NCBI RefSeq assembly: GCF_900100365.1
Contig: NZ_FNKU01000001.1
Coordinates: 930,001-994,000, forward strand
Reading direction: 5' to 3'
Length of the DNA: 64,000 nt
Source: Pseudomonas cannabina
Lineage (GTDB): Bacteria; Pseudomonadota; Gammaproteobacteria; Pseudomonadales; Pseudomonadaceae
Part shown: positions 38,731-49,337 of the stretch, piece by piece
Position numbering within the stretch: position 1 is the first letter of the stretch
Layout: every line of letters starts with the position of its first letter
Translations under genes and position numbers: made by a program
The notes under the pieces: model-generated
Seen by the model: only the letters and a program-made list of their open reading frames with translations
Databases searched by the model: none
What the model was told of the DNA's origin: nothing

Positions 38731-40347
38731 TCAAAACAGCTTGCTGAACACCCAGTACAACGAGCCCGACAGCAGAATGGCCGCAGGCAGGGTCAGCACC
38801 CAGGCGGTGGCCAGGTTACGCAACGTGCGCATTTGCAAGCCAGAGCCATTGGCGACCATCGACCCCGCCACGCCGGAGGACAGCACGTGGGTGGTGGACA
38901 CCGGCAAGCCGTACATGTCCGCCGCGCCAATGGTGAACATTGCCACGACTTCTGCCGACGCGCCCTGTGCGTAAGTCATATGGGTCTTGCCGATCCGCTC
39001 ACCGACGGTCACCACGATACGCTTCCAGCCCACCATGGTGCCCAGCCCGAGCGCGATGGCGACCACAATCTTGACCCAAGTCGGAATGAAGCGCGTGGCA
39101 CTGTCGATCTGCCCTTTGAAGGCTTCAAGCTTGGTTTTGGTGTCAGCGTCGAAATCACCCACCTTGTTTTTTTCCATCACCCGGATGGTTTCCGAGGTCA
39201 GGTACATGTCGTTACGCACGTTGGTCACGGCTTCTGCCGGCACCTTCGACAGCGAACCATAGCTGGCCACCTCGTTGCCGATCTTGCCGGCCATCACGGC
39301 CAGCGCCGGGATAAGCTCCGGGCTGGCCTGTTTGCTGACCAGGTAATCGGACAGCGTCTTGCGCGGGTCAGCCGGTGCCGGTTGAGAGACGTTGCGGATC
39401 AGCGCCTGCTGGGTGACTTCCGCCACGGCCGCGAACTGGGTGGACTGTTCGGCAGGCATGGTGCGGTTCAGCGCATAGGCCATCGGCAGGGTGCCGACCA
39501 GAATCAGCATGATCAGGCCCATGCCTTTCTGCCCGTCGTTGGAGCCGTGGGCGAACGACACGCCGGTGCAGGTCACAATCAACATGGCGCGAATCCACAA
39601 CGGCGGCGGAGCGTTGCCCTCGGGTGCCTTGTACAGCGCGCGGTTCTTGATGAACATACGCATGGCCAGCAACAGCAGGGCGGCGCAGCCGAAGCCGACC
39701 AAGGGCGAGAGCAGCAGCGAGTAGCCGATCTTGGTGGCCTGTGACCAATCCACACCGCTGGTGCCGTCACGCCCGTGCATCAAGGCGTTGGCAATGCCGA
39801 CACCGATGATCGAGCCGATCAGTGTGTGTGACGAAGAGGCGGGCAGGCCCAGCCACCAGGTGCCGAGGTTCCAGATGATGGCGGCGATCAGCAGCGCGAA
39901 GATCATCGCAAAGCCTGCCGATGAGCCGGTCTGTAGAATCAGTTCCACCGGCAGCAGGGCGATGATGCCGAACGCCACCGCGCCGCTGGACACCATGACA
40001 CCCAGGAAATTGAAGAAACCCGACCAGACCACCGCAAAACCGGGTGGCAGGGAGTGGGTATAGATCACCGTTGCGACGGCGTTGGCGGTGTCATGAAAGC
40101 CGTTGACGAATTCGAAGCCCAACGCGATCAGCAGCGCCACACCCAGCAACACGAAGGGCGTCCAGGTGGTGACCACCGTGCCCATGTCGTCTACGTCCTG
40201 TTTGAGGCTGTAGCCAGTGAACAGCAGGCCCGAAACGAGTATCACGAAGAAAAGAATCATGGTGATCCGGCTGGGCTTGCGGCCGAATTGAGTGGCCGAC
40301 AGGCTCGCCCGGCCGCCGGCATCGGGAGAAAGTGCATTGGTAGCCAT
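38731..40347 (-). CDS. pit: Inorganic phosphate transporter (Pit family)
   Basis: 538 residues, integral membrane protein with about 10-12 segments. The duplicated Pit signature is visible: GFEFVNGFHDTANAVATVIYT near the N-terminus and SFAHGSNDGQKGMG plus MYGLPVSTTHVLSSGVAGSMVA later. A soluble insertion (about residues 300-410) is typical of the long Pit subfamily. It moves phosphate as a metal-phosphate complex with protons. AGGA precedes the chosen ATG; the longer frame to 40386 is less likely. Confidence 0.93.
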   Translation of the reverse strand: MATNALSPDAGGRASLSATQFGRKPSRITMILFFVILVSGLLFTGYSLKQDVDDMGTVVTTWTPFVLLGVALLIALGFEFVNGFHDTANAVATVIYTHSLPPGFAVVWSGFFNFLGVMVSSGAVAFGIIALLPVELILQTGSSAGFAMIFALLIAAIIWNLGTWWLGLPASSSHTLIGSIIGVGIANALMHGRDGTSGVDWSQATKIGYSLLLSPLVGFGCAALLLLAMRMFIKNRALYKAPEGNAPPPLWIRAMLIVTCTGVSFAHGSNDGQKGMGLIMLILVGTLPMAYALNRTMPAEQSTQFAAVAEVTQQALIRNVSQPAPADPRKTLSDYLVSKQASPELIPALAVMAGKIGNEVASYGSLSKVPAEAVTNVRNDMYLTSETIRVMEKNKVGDFDADTKTKLEAFKGQIDSATRFIPTWVKIVVAIALGLGTMVGWKRIVVTVGERIGKTHMTYAQGASAEVVAMFTIGAADMYGLPVSTTHVLSSGVAGSMVANGSGLQMRTLRNLATAWVLTLPAAILLSGSLYWVFSKLF

Positions 40348-40496
40348 GTGTGCAATCCTGGGTTGAAAGATTACTGACATGGTCATTGCAAAATGTGACA
40401 GAGATGCGACAAGTCACGAATGATCGCCCGCTTGTGGCGGTTTTCTGACAACCGGCGCAGCGTTGCAGCCGGTGCAAGAAATGCGCTTACGTTGAC

Positions 40497-41513
40497 TTAA
40501 TAGTCGCCGCGTTTACGGAAGGCCCAGCGCCCCGCGACCAGTGTGAAGGTCGCCACCAGTGCAACCAGAATCCAGAAGCCTTCAGGGTCCGAGGCCAATG
40601 GCACGCCGCCGACGTTCATGCCGAAAAAGCCCGCAACGATGTTGATCGGCAGCGCCAGCACCGTCACCACGGTCAGGGTGAACAGGGTGCGACTGCTCTG
40701 TTCATTGAGATTGGCGGCGATTTCTTCCTGCAACAGTTTGATGCGTTCGCCCAGGGCCGTGAGGTCGTTGATCACTAGCGACGATTCTTCGATGGACTGG
40801 CGCAGCGCCTGTGCATCCTGCTCGCGCAGCCACTGCGGCGGGCGATGCAGAAGGCGCATCAGCGAGCCCGGTTCCAGCGCCAGCAGGCGTTGCAGGCGCA
40901 CCAGTACCCGGCGCATGGCACCGAGTTCGGAGCGGTTGTTGCTCAGACGTTGTGACAGCAACTGGTCTTCGATACGGTCGACATTGACGCTGGTCTTGCG
41001 CAGGAACTGGGTCAGAACTTCGCCCTGATCGCTGAGCAGATGCGCCAGCAACTCGATGGGCGAATCGAACTGCTCGCCATGCTTGACTGCCGAGCGCAGT
41101 TTGTCCACCGAGCGCAGCGGTTGCAGCCGCGCAGTGATCAGCAGGCGCTGGCGAGCGCAGACCCACAGTGTCGAGATATCGGTCGACAGGCGGTTGAAGT
41201 CGAACACCACATCGTTGACCACCGCCAGCAAGGTGGCGTCGACGTGTTCGATACGCGTCGACCGCGAGCCTTCATGCAGCGCCTCGAAGAATTCCTCCGG
41301 CAGATCCAGCGTGGTTTTCATCCAGCGCTCGCAGGCAGCGTGCGAGAGGTTCAGGTGCAGCCAGATAAAGTCATTTTCATCCGGCGGGTTTTGCAGGTAG
41401 TCCAGTGCGGCGGTCGCGCCGATTTCCTGACCGCTTTCACCGTGACGAAAGCGGAAGCCATAGAGCAGGCCGAAGAGGTCGGAATCCTGATGGTGCACAA
41501 TGCTGTGATTCAT
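40497..41513 (-). CDS. zntB: CorA-like zinc/magnesium transporter (ZntB-like)
   Basis: 338 residues. Large soluble N-terminal funnel, then two C-terminal membrane helices with the CorA signature Gly-Met-Asn in FFGMNVGGVPLAS. GMN followed by VGGVP is the ZntB version. The last residues (RWAFRKRGDY) face the cytoplasm. ZntB imports zinc with protons in the cases studied. A start 12 bases further upstream (41525) is possible. Confidence 0.88.
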   Translation of the reverse strand: MNHSIVHHQDSDLFGLLYGFRFRHGESGQEIGATAALDYLQNPPDENDFIWLHLNLSHAACERWMKTTLDLPEEFFEALHEGSRSTRIEHVDATLLAVVNDVVFDFNRLSTDISTLWVCARQRLLITARLQPLRSVDKLRSAVKHGEQFDSPIELLAHLLSDQGEVLTQFLRKTSVNVDRIEDQLLSQRLSNNRSELGAMRRVLVRLQRLLALEPGSLMRLLHRPPQWLREQDAQALRQSIEESSLVINDLTALGERIKLLQEEIAANLNEQSSRTLFTLTVVTVLALPINIVAGFFGMNVGGVPLASDPEGFWILVALVATFTLVAGRWAFRKRGDY

Positions 41514-41675
41514 GGCTGTCCACATGCTGCCCGGCCCGAACGGCGAGGCGATTGGCGCATGATGACAACGGGTTATTTCATATTTGTGACAGCTTGTTGC
41601 CGAGTATTTCCTCACCTGGCGTAATGCTGGCCGCGTTCAGCGTCCATTCAGTTGCCTGAGCCTGACCGCAAGCGG

Positions 41676-42497
41676 TCAAACCATCGCCAGTGGCTGCTTG
41701 CGTGTAGGCGCCGGCCACGCCAGGTCGATGTCGGCCAGGTCTTGCTCGGTCAATCGGATCTGCTCGGCCGCAATGTTCAGCCGAATGTGTTCCGGGTTGG
41801 TCGCCTTGGGGATGGCAATCATGTTGTCCTGACGCAACACCCAGGCCAGAGATATCTGCGCCGGGGTCGCATTGTGGCGTCGGGCGGTTTCATGCAGGGC
41901 AGGGTGGTAAAGCATGTCGCCAGCCTGGCCGATCGGGCAGTACGCCATCAGCGGAAGATGGCGGTCTGCACTCCACAACATCAGGTCGAACTCGATGCCA
42001 CGCTGTTCCGGGTTGTACAGTACCTGATTGGTGGCGCAGCGCGGGTTGTTGAGCTCGATCATGTCCGGCACGTCGAAATTCGACACCCCCCAGGCGCCGA
42101 TCTTGCCGGCTTCGCGCAGGCGCTCGAAGGCCTCGACGGTTTCGGTCAACGGGTACTGACCCGGCCAGTGCAGCAGATACAGGTCGATGTAATCGGTATT
42201 CATCCGTCGCAGGCTGGCCTCGCAGGCGGTCGGAATTCCGCTGCGGCTGGCGTTGTGCGGGTAGACCTTGCTGACCACGAACACCTTGCCACGTTGCCCG
42301 GCGATGGCCTGCCCGACGATTTCTTCGGCGGCGCCATCGGCGTACATCTCGGCAGTGTCGATCAGGGTCAGGCCCAGTTCGATGCCCAGACACAGCCCGG
42401 CGATTTCTGCCGAGCGCAGATGACCTTTTTCACCCATGTGCCAAGTGCCCTGACCCAACACTGGTACCGTGTTGCCTGCCAATTCCAGTGTGCGCAT
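41676..42497 (-). CDS. Aldo/keto reductase (YeaE-like)
   Basis: 273 residues, (beta/alpha)8 NADPH-dependent reductase. The catalytic Tyr is in LIDTAEMYADGAAEE with the preceding Asp, Lys in FVVSKVYPHNAS, His in YLLHWPGQYP; the coenzyme phosphate site is MIAIPKATNPEHIRLN. Overall it resembles E. coli YeaE, which reduces methylglyoxal. It stands alone between zntB and the chemoreceptor. Confidence 0.9.
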   Translation of the reverse strand: MRTLELAGNTVPVLGQGTWHMGEKGHLRSAEIAGLCLGIELGLTLIDTAEMYADGAAEEIVGQAIAGQRGKVFVVSKVYPHNASRSGIPTACEASLRRMNTDYIDLYLLHWPGQYPLTETVEAFERLREAGKIGAWGVSNFDVPDMIELNNPRCATNQVLYNPEQRGIEFDLMLWSADRHLPLMAYCPIGQAGDMLYHPALHETARRHNATPAQISLAWVLRQDNMIAIPKATNPEHIRLNIAAEQIRLTEQDLADIDLAWPAPTRKQPLAMV

Positions 42498-42597
42498 GTG
42501 ACCCCCGCAGATAAATGATCAATATGTGAGCGGTTAAGCAAACAGGTCTCAGGCAACAGGAGGCGCACTAGGTTCCATGCGCCCACGGGAATAACGA

Positions 42598-44229
42598 CTA
42601 AACCCTGAACTGTTTCAGCAGCGTGGTCAGTTCTTCGCTCAACCCTTTCAGATGCAGACTGGCGGAGGTCGACTGCTCGGCAGCCAGCGCAGTGCTCTGG
42701 GATAGCTGTGCCGCCTGCGTGACGTTCTGGTTGATGTCGTCCACTACATGCGACTGTTGCAGCGTGGCGCTGGCAATCGAGGCGTTCAGGCTGTTGAGGT
42801 TGCGCAGGGCTTGACTGATCGAGGTCAGGCTTTGCCCGGCCTGATTGGCCTGTTCGATGGTCAGTTGCGATGAGCGGCTACTGTCGCCGATGACCTTGAC
42901 CGCTGCATCGGAATGCTTTTGCAGGCGCTCGATCATGGCCTGGATTTCTGCAGTCGACTTCTGCGTGCGCTGAGCCAGCAGGCGCACTTCATCGGCCACC
43001 ACGGCAAAGCCGCGGCCCTGTTCGCCTGCGCGCGCGGCTTCAATGGCAGCGTTGAGTGCCAGCAGGTTGGTCTGCTCGGCAATTGAGCTGATCACCTCCA
43101 GTACGCTGCCGATCTGTGTGCTTTCGCTGGCCAGACTCTGCATCACGTCCACCGCCTGGCCGATGGTCCCGGAGAGGTGTTCGATCTGGCGCAGGCTGTT
43201 ATCGATGTTGACCTGACCCTGGCGCGCCTGCGATTCGGCATCGCGCATTTCGCTGGCGGCGTGCTCGGCATTCTTGGCGACGTCTTGCACGCCATAAGTC
43301 ACTTCGTTGACCGCCGTGGCCACCAGGTCCATTTGCTGCGATTGCTGCTGGCTGCGGTTCTGCGCCTGCTCTGCGTTGCCGCCCAGTTCGCCTGCCGCCT
43401 GGCCCAGCGCCACGGACGAGTTCTGCAACAGGCCGACCACGTTGCGCAGCTTGGCAATGAAGCCGTTGAAATGCGTGCCCAGCTCGGTGATTTCGTCTTT
43501 GCCGTGGGTTTGCAGGGTGCGGGTCAGATCACTTTCGCCGCTGGCGATGTTCGCCATGGCATCGACCGCCGCTCTCAGGGGCCGGACGATGCTGCGCACG
43601 ATCATGACGAGCAGCAGCACCATCACCGCCACGATACCTGCAATGAAGATCCCGGCATTCCATAACTGGGCCTTGAACTCTGCCGCCACGTCATCCACGT
43701 ACACGCCGGAGCCGAGAATCCAGCCCCATGGCTGAAACAGTTGCACGTAAGAGGTCTTTTTCACCGGCTCGCTGGCGCCTGGCTTCGGCCAGCGATAATC
43801 GACCATGCCAGCGCCTTTGCTTTTGACAATGGTGACCATTTCGTTGAACACCGCAAAGCCGTCCGGGTCACGGATAGCCGAGAGGTTCTGCCCTTCGAGT
43901 TTGGAATTGGTGGGGTGCATGATCATGACCGGCTGCAGGTCATTGATCCAGAAGTAGTCGCTCTGGCTGTAGCGCAGGCTTTTTATCTCTTTCAGCGCCT
44001 GCTGCTGGGCCGCTTCGCGGGTCATGCTGCCTGCCGCTTCAAGCCCCTGATAGAAGGTCAGGATGCCGCTGGCTGTCTGCACCACATGCATGGTTTTTTC
44101 AGCCTTTGCCCGATATAGATCTTCATGAGTCTGCCGGAGCAGGACCGCTGCGAGGACCAGAAGCATCAGCACAGAAACGATAAGAATCAGCCACAAGCGG
44201 CGGCTGATGGACAAACTGCGCATATTCAT
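42598..44229 (-). CDS. Methyl-accepting chemotaxis protein with single Cache domain
   Basis: 543 residues. A membrane segment at about 12-32 ([20 protein letters not shown]), a periplasmic sCache_2-type domain (about 35-190; [19 protein letters not shown] and [14 protein letters not shown] are diagnostic), a second membrane segment (about 195-215), a HAMP linker, then the cytoplasmic signalling domain with the hairpin tip [32 protein letters not shown]. Such Cache receptors often sense small organic acids. The start was chosen to leave the N-terminal helix at the usual distance. Confidence 0.93.
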   Translation of the reverse strand: MNMRSLSISRRLWLILIVSVLMLLVLAAVLLRQTHEDLYRAKAEKTMHVVQTASGILTFYQGLEAAGSMTREAAQQQALKEIKSLRYSQSDYFWINDLQPVMIMHPTNSKLEGQNLSAIRDPDGFAVFNEMVTIVKSKGAGMVDYRWPKPGASEPVKKTSYVQLFQPWGWILGSGVYVDDVAAEFKAQLWNAGIFIAGIVAVMVLLLVMIVRSIVRPLRAAVDAMANIASGESDLTRTLQTHGKDEITELGTHFNGFIAKLRNVVGLLQNSSVALGQAAGELGGNAEQAQNRSQQQSQQMDLVATAVNEVTYGVQDVAKNAEHAASEMRDAESQARQGQVNIDNSLRQIEHLSGTIGQAVDVMQSLASESTQIGSVLEVISSIAEQTNLLALNAAIEAARAGEQGRGFAVVADEVRLLAQRTQKSTAEIQAMIERLQKHSDAAVKVIGDSSRSSQLTIEQANQAGQSLTSISQALRNLNSLNASIASATLQQSHVVDDINQNVTQAAQLSQSTALAAEQSTSASLHLKGLSEELTTLLKQFRV

Positions 44230-44364
44230 GATCTTCACCCTATCCGTTATTTTTCTTCTTGGCGGCTGACCGGCGCAAAGCCGGACCGCAGAGCCTTTCA
44301 AGCATCTCGGCGCGTTGGCGGGAAACATGAGATCAAGATCACATTTTTTATCGGAACAGGCAGG

Positions 44365-44382
44365 TATGGCGAATGGCTTACA
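44365..44382 (+). promoter_or_regulatory. Partial GacA-type upstream activating site of the sRNA
   Basis: A perfect half-site CTTACA (44377-44382) is preceded at the right spacing by a poor left half (TATGGC in place of TGTAAG). Its centre is about 65 bp before the predicted RNA start, the usual place of the GacA box in rsmX/Y/Z genes. A -10-like TAGGAT lies at 44426-44431. Confidence 0.5.
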
Positions 44383-44436
44383 CCAAGAGACGCCATTGGC
44401 GCTATCGACTCACCTGCTGTCCATGTAGGATCCAAT

Positions 44437-44555
44437 TCAACAGCTGCAGCGAAGGAACGCCGCAGTGATCAGGGAGGATCGACCATTGCCAGGAGGCTAC
44501 TGACAGGATGTCGGAATGGTCATGTTGCAAAACCACCCGCTTCGGCGGGTTTTTT
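44437..44555 (+). ncRNA. rsmX: RsmX-type small regulatory RNA (sequesters RsmA/CsrA)
   Basis: About 119 nt with at least six GGA motifs, several exposed in hairpin loops. Stem CTGC-GCG/CGC-GCAG has loop AAGGAA; GATC/GATC has loop AGGGAG; GCC/GGC has loop AGGA; GAC/GTC has loop AGGAT. The last two lie inside a larger stem GACCATT/AATGGTC. It ends in a strong terminator, ACCCGC-TTCG-GCGGGT followed by T's. This is the architecture of Gac/Rsm antagonist RNAs, and P. syringae is known to carry several rsmX genes. It would be made when GacA is active and would free virulence and exoproduct mRNAs from RsmA repression. The exact 5' end is inferred from the -10. Confidence 0.82.
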
Positions 44556-44593
44556 GCGTCTGCAGGAAAGCGGGTTGCTCGGCGGTTGTCTGT

Positions 44594-45202
44594 TCAGTGA
44601 TCCGGCTCGCAGCCCTTGAGCACCAGCCTGAGAATGGTCTGCGTGGCCGCTTCATAATCCGCGTCCTCCAGCTTCGCCTTGCCGGTAACCGTCGCAATCT
44701 GCCAATCGAAGTCGGCGTAGGTCTGGGTTGCGGCCCAGATAGTGAACATCAGATGGTGAGGATCGATCGGGGCGATCTGCCCGCTGTCGATCCAGGCCTG
44801 TATGCACGCGATGTTGTGCCGGGCCTGGTCATTGAGTTGTTCGATCTGTTCAGGCGTGAGGTGCGGAGCGCCGTGCATGATTTCGCTGGCGAAGACTTTC
44901 GAGGCGAAGGGCAGCTCACGGGATATCTGGATTTTCGAGCGGATGTAACGGCTGAGCACCTCGGCCGGGATGCCGTCGGGGTTGAAGGGCGTCGACGCTT
45001 GCAAAATGGGCTCGATGATACTTTCCAGCACCTCGCGATAGAGGTTTTCCTTGGACTTGAAGTAGTAGTAGACGTTGGGCTTGGGCACACCGGCCTTGGC
45101 GGCGATGTCGCTGGTCTTGCTGGCAGCGAAACCCTTGTCGGCGAATTCCTCGCTGGCGGCACGCAGGATGAGTTCTTTGTTGCGCTCGCGGATACTGCTC
45201 AT
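44594..45202 (-). CDS. TetR-family regulator, RutR-like
   Basis: 202 residues. N-terminal helix-turn-helix (about 10-55: TSDIAAKAGVPKPNVYYYFKSKENLYREV). The C-terminal ligand domain (FASEIMHGAPHL, HLMFTIWAATQTYADF) matches the RutR/TetR_C-type group, which in E. coli senses uracil and controls pyrimidine degradation. No rut or pyrimidine genes are adjacent, so the regulon here is unknown. Convergent with the RsmX-type RNA, with 38 bp between terminator and stop. Confidence 0.88.
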   Translation of the reverse strand: MSSIRERNKELILRAASEEFADKGFAASKTSDIAAKAGVPKPNVYYYFKSKENLYREVLESIIEPILQASTPFNPDGIPAEVLSRYIRSKIQISRELPFASKVFASEIMHGAPHLTPEQIEQLNDQARHNIACIQAWIDSGQIAPIDPHHLMFTIWAATQTYADFDWQIATVTGKAKLEDADYEAATQTILRLVLKGCEPDH

Positions 45203-45380
45203 GACCCGGTTATTCCCTTGCCTGCATGGCGGTCGCGCATGTTAGCACCGGCTCTGCGCAGCGCTCAATGCACACGCGCAGGGCGGGGTTGCTGCCTGCC
45301 GGATCCGCTCATTTTCGACTGTTTCCACGGTATCAAGCGGCATGCGCTCACCTCCATCGGGCATGAGCGCCGCCAGTGGG

Positions 45381-48271
45381 TCAGGCGTTCATCAGTTCCT
45401 GCACGCGGGACGCCAGCACATCAATCGCAAACGGCTTGGTCAGCACGCGCATGCCCGGCCCGAGCTGCTCGTCGCCAATCGCCGCATTCTCTGCGTAACC
45501 GGTGATGAACAAAGTCTTCAGGTACGGGCGGACTTCGCGACCGGCATCGGCCATCTGCCGTCCGTTCATGCCGCCCGGCAGGCCGACGTCGGTGATCAGC
45601 AGGTCGATATGGACATCCGAGCGCAGCAGTTTCAGGCCGGCCAGGCTGTCGGCGGCTTCGATCAGCGTATAGCCGAGATCACCCAGCGCATCCGTGAGCA
45701 GCATGCGCACGGTGGGTTCGTCGTCGACGATCAGAATGTTTTCTCCGGACCGGGTGAACTCGACCGGCGCTTTGTCGACAGCGCTTTCATCCTTCACCGC
45801 CGCACCGTTGTAGCGTGGCAGATAGATGGTTATCGCCGTGCCCTTGCCCACCTCCGACTGGATACGTACCTGCCCGCCAGATTGATTGGCGAAGCCGTAG
45901 ATCATCGAAAGACCGAGGCCTGTGCCCTGGCCGATGGGTTTGGTGGTGAAGAAGGGGTCGAATGCCTTGGCGATGACTTCCGGCGGCATGCCGGTGCCGG
46001 TGTCGGTCACACACAACGACAAATACTGCCCCGCCGGCATGTCGTGGACCTGCGCTGCACCGCCCTCGATCACTCGGTTGCCGGCCTCGATGGTGATGCG
46101 CCCGCCATCCGGCATCGCGTCGCGGGCATTGATGCACAGGTTCAGCAGTGCATTTTCCAACTGACTGGCATCAACCAGCGTAGGCCAGAGCCCGAGGGTG
46201 CCGACGGTCTCGACCAGGATGCTGGGCCCCACGGTGCGCTGGATCAGATCCGTCATTCCGCTCATCAACCGGTTCACATCGGTTGGCTGCGGGTCCAGGG
46301 TCTGGCGACGAGAGAAGGCCAGCAGCCGGTGTGTAATGCCGCAGCGCGCTTTGCCGCGCCCTGAGCGGTGACGATGTATTTGTCCACTTCGCTCCAGCGG
46401 CCTTGTTCGATCCGCGTGCCCATCAGTTCCAGCGCGCCGGAAATGCCCGCCAGCGAGTTGTTGAAGTCGTGGGCGAGACCGCCGGTCAATTGCCCGACCG
46501 CTTCCATTTTCTGTGACTGACGCAGTTTCTCTTCAGCCTGCATGAGCTCGGCGGTGCGGGCGGCCACGCGTTGTTCAAGCGTGTCGTTGAGCGAGCGCAG
46601 TGCGGCGGTGGCGCGGTCTCGTTCGGCTGCGATGGTGCGTCGTTCGTCAACGTTGATAAGCACGCCCGGGAAGCTCAGCGGTGTGCCGTCGACAGCCCGG
46701 TCGACGCGACCGTTCGCCTCGATCCAGTAGTAAGGGCCGTCGCCGCGGCGCACCCGATACTGATGGGCGTACACGCGGCCGTCGCGGATGACCGCGTTGA
46801 TCGCATCGATCAGGCCCGGCCTGTCCTCGGGGTGCACGGTGGCAATGACGTGTTCCAGGTTCAGCCCTTCGCGGCCTAGCGCAGGGTCAAGGCCAAGCGC
46901 TCTGGCGAATGCTTCGTCGACCGTAAAGCGATCAGTCGGCAGGTCCCAGTGCCAGGTGCCGATGATCGCACCCGCCGCCAGGGCAAGCTGAACGCGGTCG
47001 ACGTTCTCGCGCGCCAGCGCCTCGCTGGTGCGCAGGCGTTCCTCGGCGTCCCGTCGCGCCGTGACATCACTGAAGATGACCGCAATCTGTCGTTCCGCCG
47101 GATCACCGACCCGCACGGCCTTGACTTCGAACCAGCGCTCGAACGCTTTGGCATAGTTCTCGAAGCTGGCAGGTTCGCCGGTCTTTGCCACGTGGCCATA
47201 GGCTTCGAACCAGAAGCGTTCCAGGTCCGGTGCGAACTCGGTCACCCATTTGCCGCGCAGGTCGACGCCTGCCTGGCGTTCGAACGCAGGGTTGGCTTCG
47301 ATGAAGCGATAGTCCACCGGGCTGTCGTCGGCGTTGAATTTGACCTCGATGATGGCAAACGCGGCTTCGATGGTCTCCAGCATGGCTCTGGAGCGTTCTT
47401 CGCTCCGGCGCAGCGCGGTTTCGGCCTTGCGCATCTGTGACATGTCGAGCATCGCGCCGATCATGCGCACGGCCTTGCCTTCGTCATCGCGGATCACATG
47501 GCCACGGTCCAGAACATCGGCGTACGACCCGTCCAGACGGCGGAAACGGTATTCATCGCTCCACGCCGTGCCGCTGCCATCGATCACCGCATGGATAGAG
47601 GCGTCAATGCGTGCCCGATCATCGGCGTGAATCTGGGCAATCCACCATTCGCTCGAGGTGTCCAGCGTGGCAAGCGGGTGGCCATAAGCCTGTTCCAGCG
47701 CGTCATTCCAGAGCACGTGGTTGGCGGCAAAATCCCAGTCCCATATCGCATCGTTGGTCGCTTTGGCGGCTAACCGGTATCGTTCCTGAGCTTCCTCGGT
47801 CGCGCGGCCCGCCAAGTGCTCTTTGGTCCGGTCGCGCAGGATTTTCACGAAACCAAGATGTTCGTTGCTGTCACCGTACAGGGGCATCATTTCGCCTGAC
47901 GCCCAGAAAAGCTGACCGTCCTTGCGCAGATGCCAGCGCTCGTCTGCGGCATGGCCCGCGTGCAGAGCGACGTGCATTTCATGCTCGATCTGACCGCTGG
48001 CCCGATCTGCGGGCGTGAAAAAACGCTCGGCAGACTGACCGAGCATTTCCGCGGCGGTCCAGCCCAGAATATGCTTGGCCCCCGGGTTCCAGTCAGTGAT
48101 GACGCCCACAGGGTTCGTCAGAATCATGGCAAAGTCCACCGCGCTTTCGAAGACTGCGCGATGGCGTGCTTCTTGGCTGGGGTCAGGCTCGCTATCGATG
48201 CCGGATTCTTCAAGAGCCTTTTGCAAGCGCGCAACCTGCGCTTGCAACTCTTCTCGGGTCAGGTATTTCAG
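45381..48271 (-). pseudogene. PAS-rich hybrid histidine kinase, frameshifted after the H-box
   Basis: Two consecutive frames read as one protein if one base is restored near 46334. The upstream frame ends in LHTGCW where a T-H-R-L-L-A-F-S-R-R run is expected; inserting one A after the TTA codon gives this and joins the frames, for a 963-residue protein. Domains: several PAS/PAC repeats (about 30-560), phosphoacceptor GGLAHDFNNSLAGISG, HATPase with NALLNLCINARDAMPDGG and GTGLGLSMIYGF, and a C-terminal receiver (ILIVDDEPTVRMLL, phosphorylatable Asp in LLITDVGLPGG). The frame opens with CTG (48271) 4 nt after GGAGG, or TTG at 48247; no ATG is suitably placed. Either a real mutation or a sequencing error. 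Confidence 0.85.
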
Positions 48272-48653
48272 AGCGCCTCCGGCTCACACGGGTAAATCGT
48301 ATTGCAGGCTGTGGCGTGTCCACGACCTGCGTTGCGCAATGAAATCAGGATTGTCGAGGTCTGCGTTTGCTTTCCGTTGGACGCAGTTTAAAGCGTGTTG
48401 CGGTTCCGATCAGGTAAAGATGCTTGCTATTGCGATCACCATACAATGCCACTTGAGCACTGTGCTATGGATCGAAACCCCAAACGACCAAGGGGCGGCA
48501 AATTCAGTGTTTTTGCCAGTCCGTTGCGAAAACCGCTGTGATTCAGTTGGAAAATCACAGCCAGAGTTCGTCAGTAGCCATCGGCTTTTGGTCAGGTTTC
48601 TTTAGGAACGTGCTGCTCGAAGACCTGACCGATATCTGGATGATAGAAACCGG
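48272..48653. other. Intergenic region upstream of the histidine kinase
   Basis: About 380 bp with no convincing gene. It should hold the kinase promoter. Only short open frames are present and none has a ribosome site or known motif. Confidence 0.5.
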
Positions 48654-49337
48654 TCAGCCTTTCCAGGCTTTTTCGCTGAACCCAGCAGTAGAGGGAAGTA
48701 CGGTGTGGAGGAAGTTCAGGTATTTGTTGAACAGCACGTCATGCTGGAATCGGGCCTCGAAACCCAGCGTGATGTCGGTACGGTGAGTGACGATCATCAG
48801 ACGCTTGCGGTCGACGGTGACGAAGTTGTACTCGCCCCATGGCAGGCTGTGTTCGTGGTGGATCGGGTTTTCCCAGTTTAAGAGTTTGATGGCTGCGACA
48901 AACGCGATGGCCACCGGGCCGACCAGGAAGAGTAGCGAGCCGGTGATCAGGGCGACGAGAACGAACAGCATGATGACGAACAAAGCGATGCCTTTGAACA
49001 GGCCGGACGCGAAGTCGGGGTAGTGGAGGTAATACTCGACAGAGGCCCGGTCGGTCTTGATGGTGTAGTGGTAGATGGTTTTTTGGCGGATGAGCAGGCC
49101 TGTGTAGTAAGCAAGATTTCCCGCAAGCGTCAATAGTATAGTAATGAGAAAGTTAGGGCTTTCTAAAATGCGATTCCAGCCTCCCCAAATAAGAAATAAG
49201 CCGACGATTAAATGAATGGCGGTAAATCCAAGCTGTGTGAACATGATCTCTTTAGGTGACCTCGCAAGCGTTTTGATTTTCCAGTTTAGAATGTCGTTGC
49301 CTTTTGAAAGATCCAAGGCTTTTTCTTGCTGCGTCAT
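48654..49337 (-). CDS. Four-helix membrane protein, candidate immunity protein of the T6SS effector
   Basis: 227 residues with hydrophobic segments at about 32-53, 60-82, and a long pair at about 112-150. The C-terminal 70 residues are soluble. It overlaps the stop of the preceding gene by 4 bp (ATGA) and thus belongs to the effector operon. Pore-forming VasX-type effectors are neutralised by membrane immunity proteins, so this protein is the best candidate; that is inference from location and topology, not from homology I recognise. Confidence 0.7.
   Translation of the reverse strand: MTQQEKALDLSKGNDILNWKIKTLARSPKEIMFTQLGFTAIHLIVGLFLIWGGWNRILESPNFLITILLTLAGNLAYYTGLLIRQKTIYHYTIKTDRASVEYYLHYPDFASGLFKGIALFVIMLFVLVALITGSLLFLVGPVAIAFVAAIKLLNWENPIHHEHSLPWGEYNFVTVDRKRLMIVTHRTDITLGFEARFQHDVLFNKYLNFLHTVLPSTAGFSEKAWKG

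Noticed and set aside
38277..38734. Several 65-146-codon frames between the adaptor gene and pit
   Set aside because: They lie wholly inside the tandem REP array and repeat with its 174-bp period; not genes.
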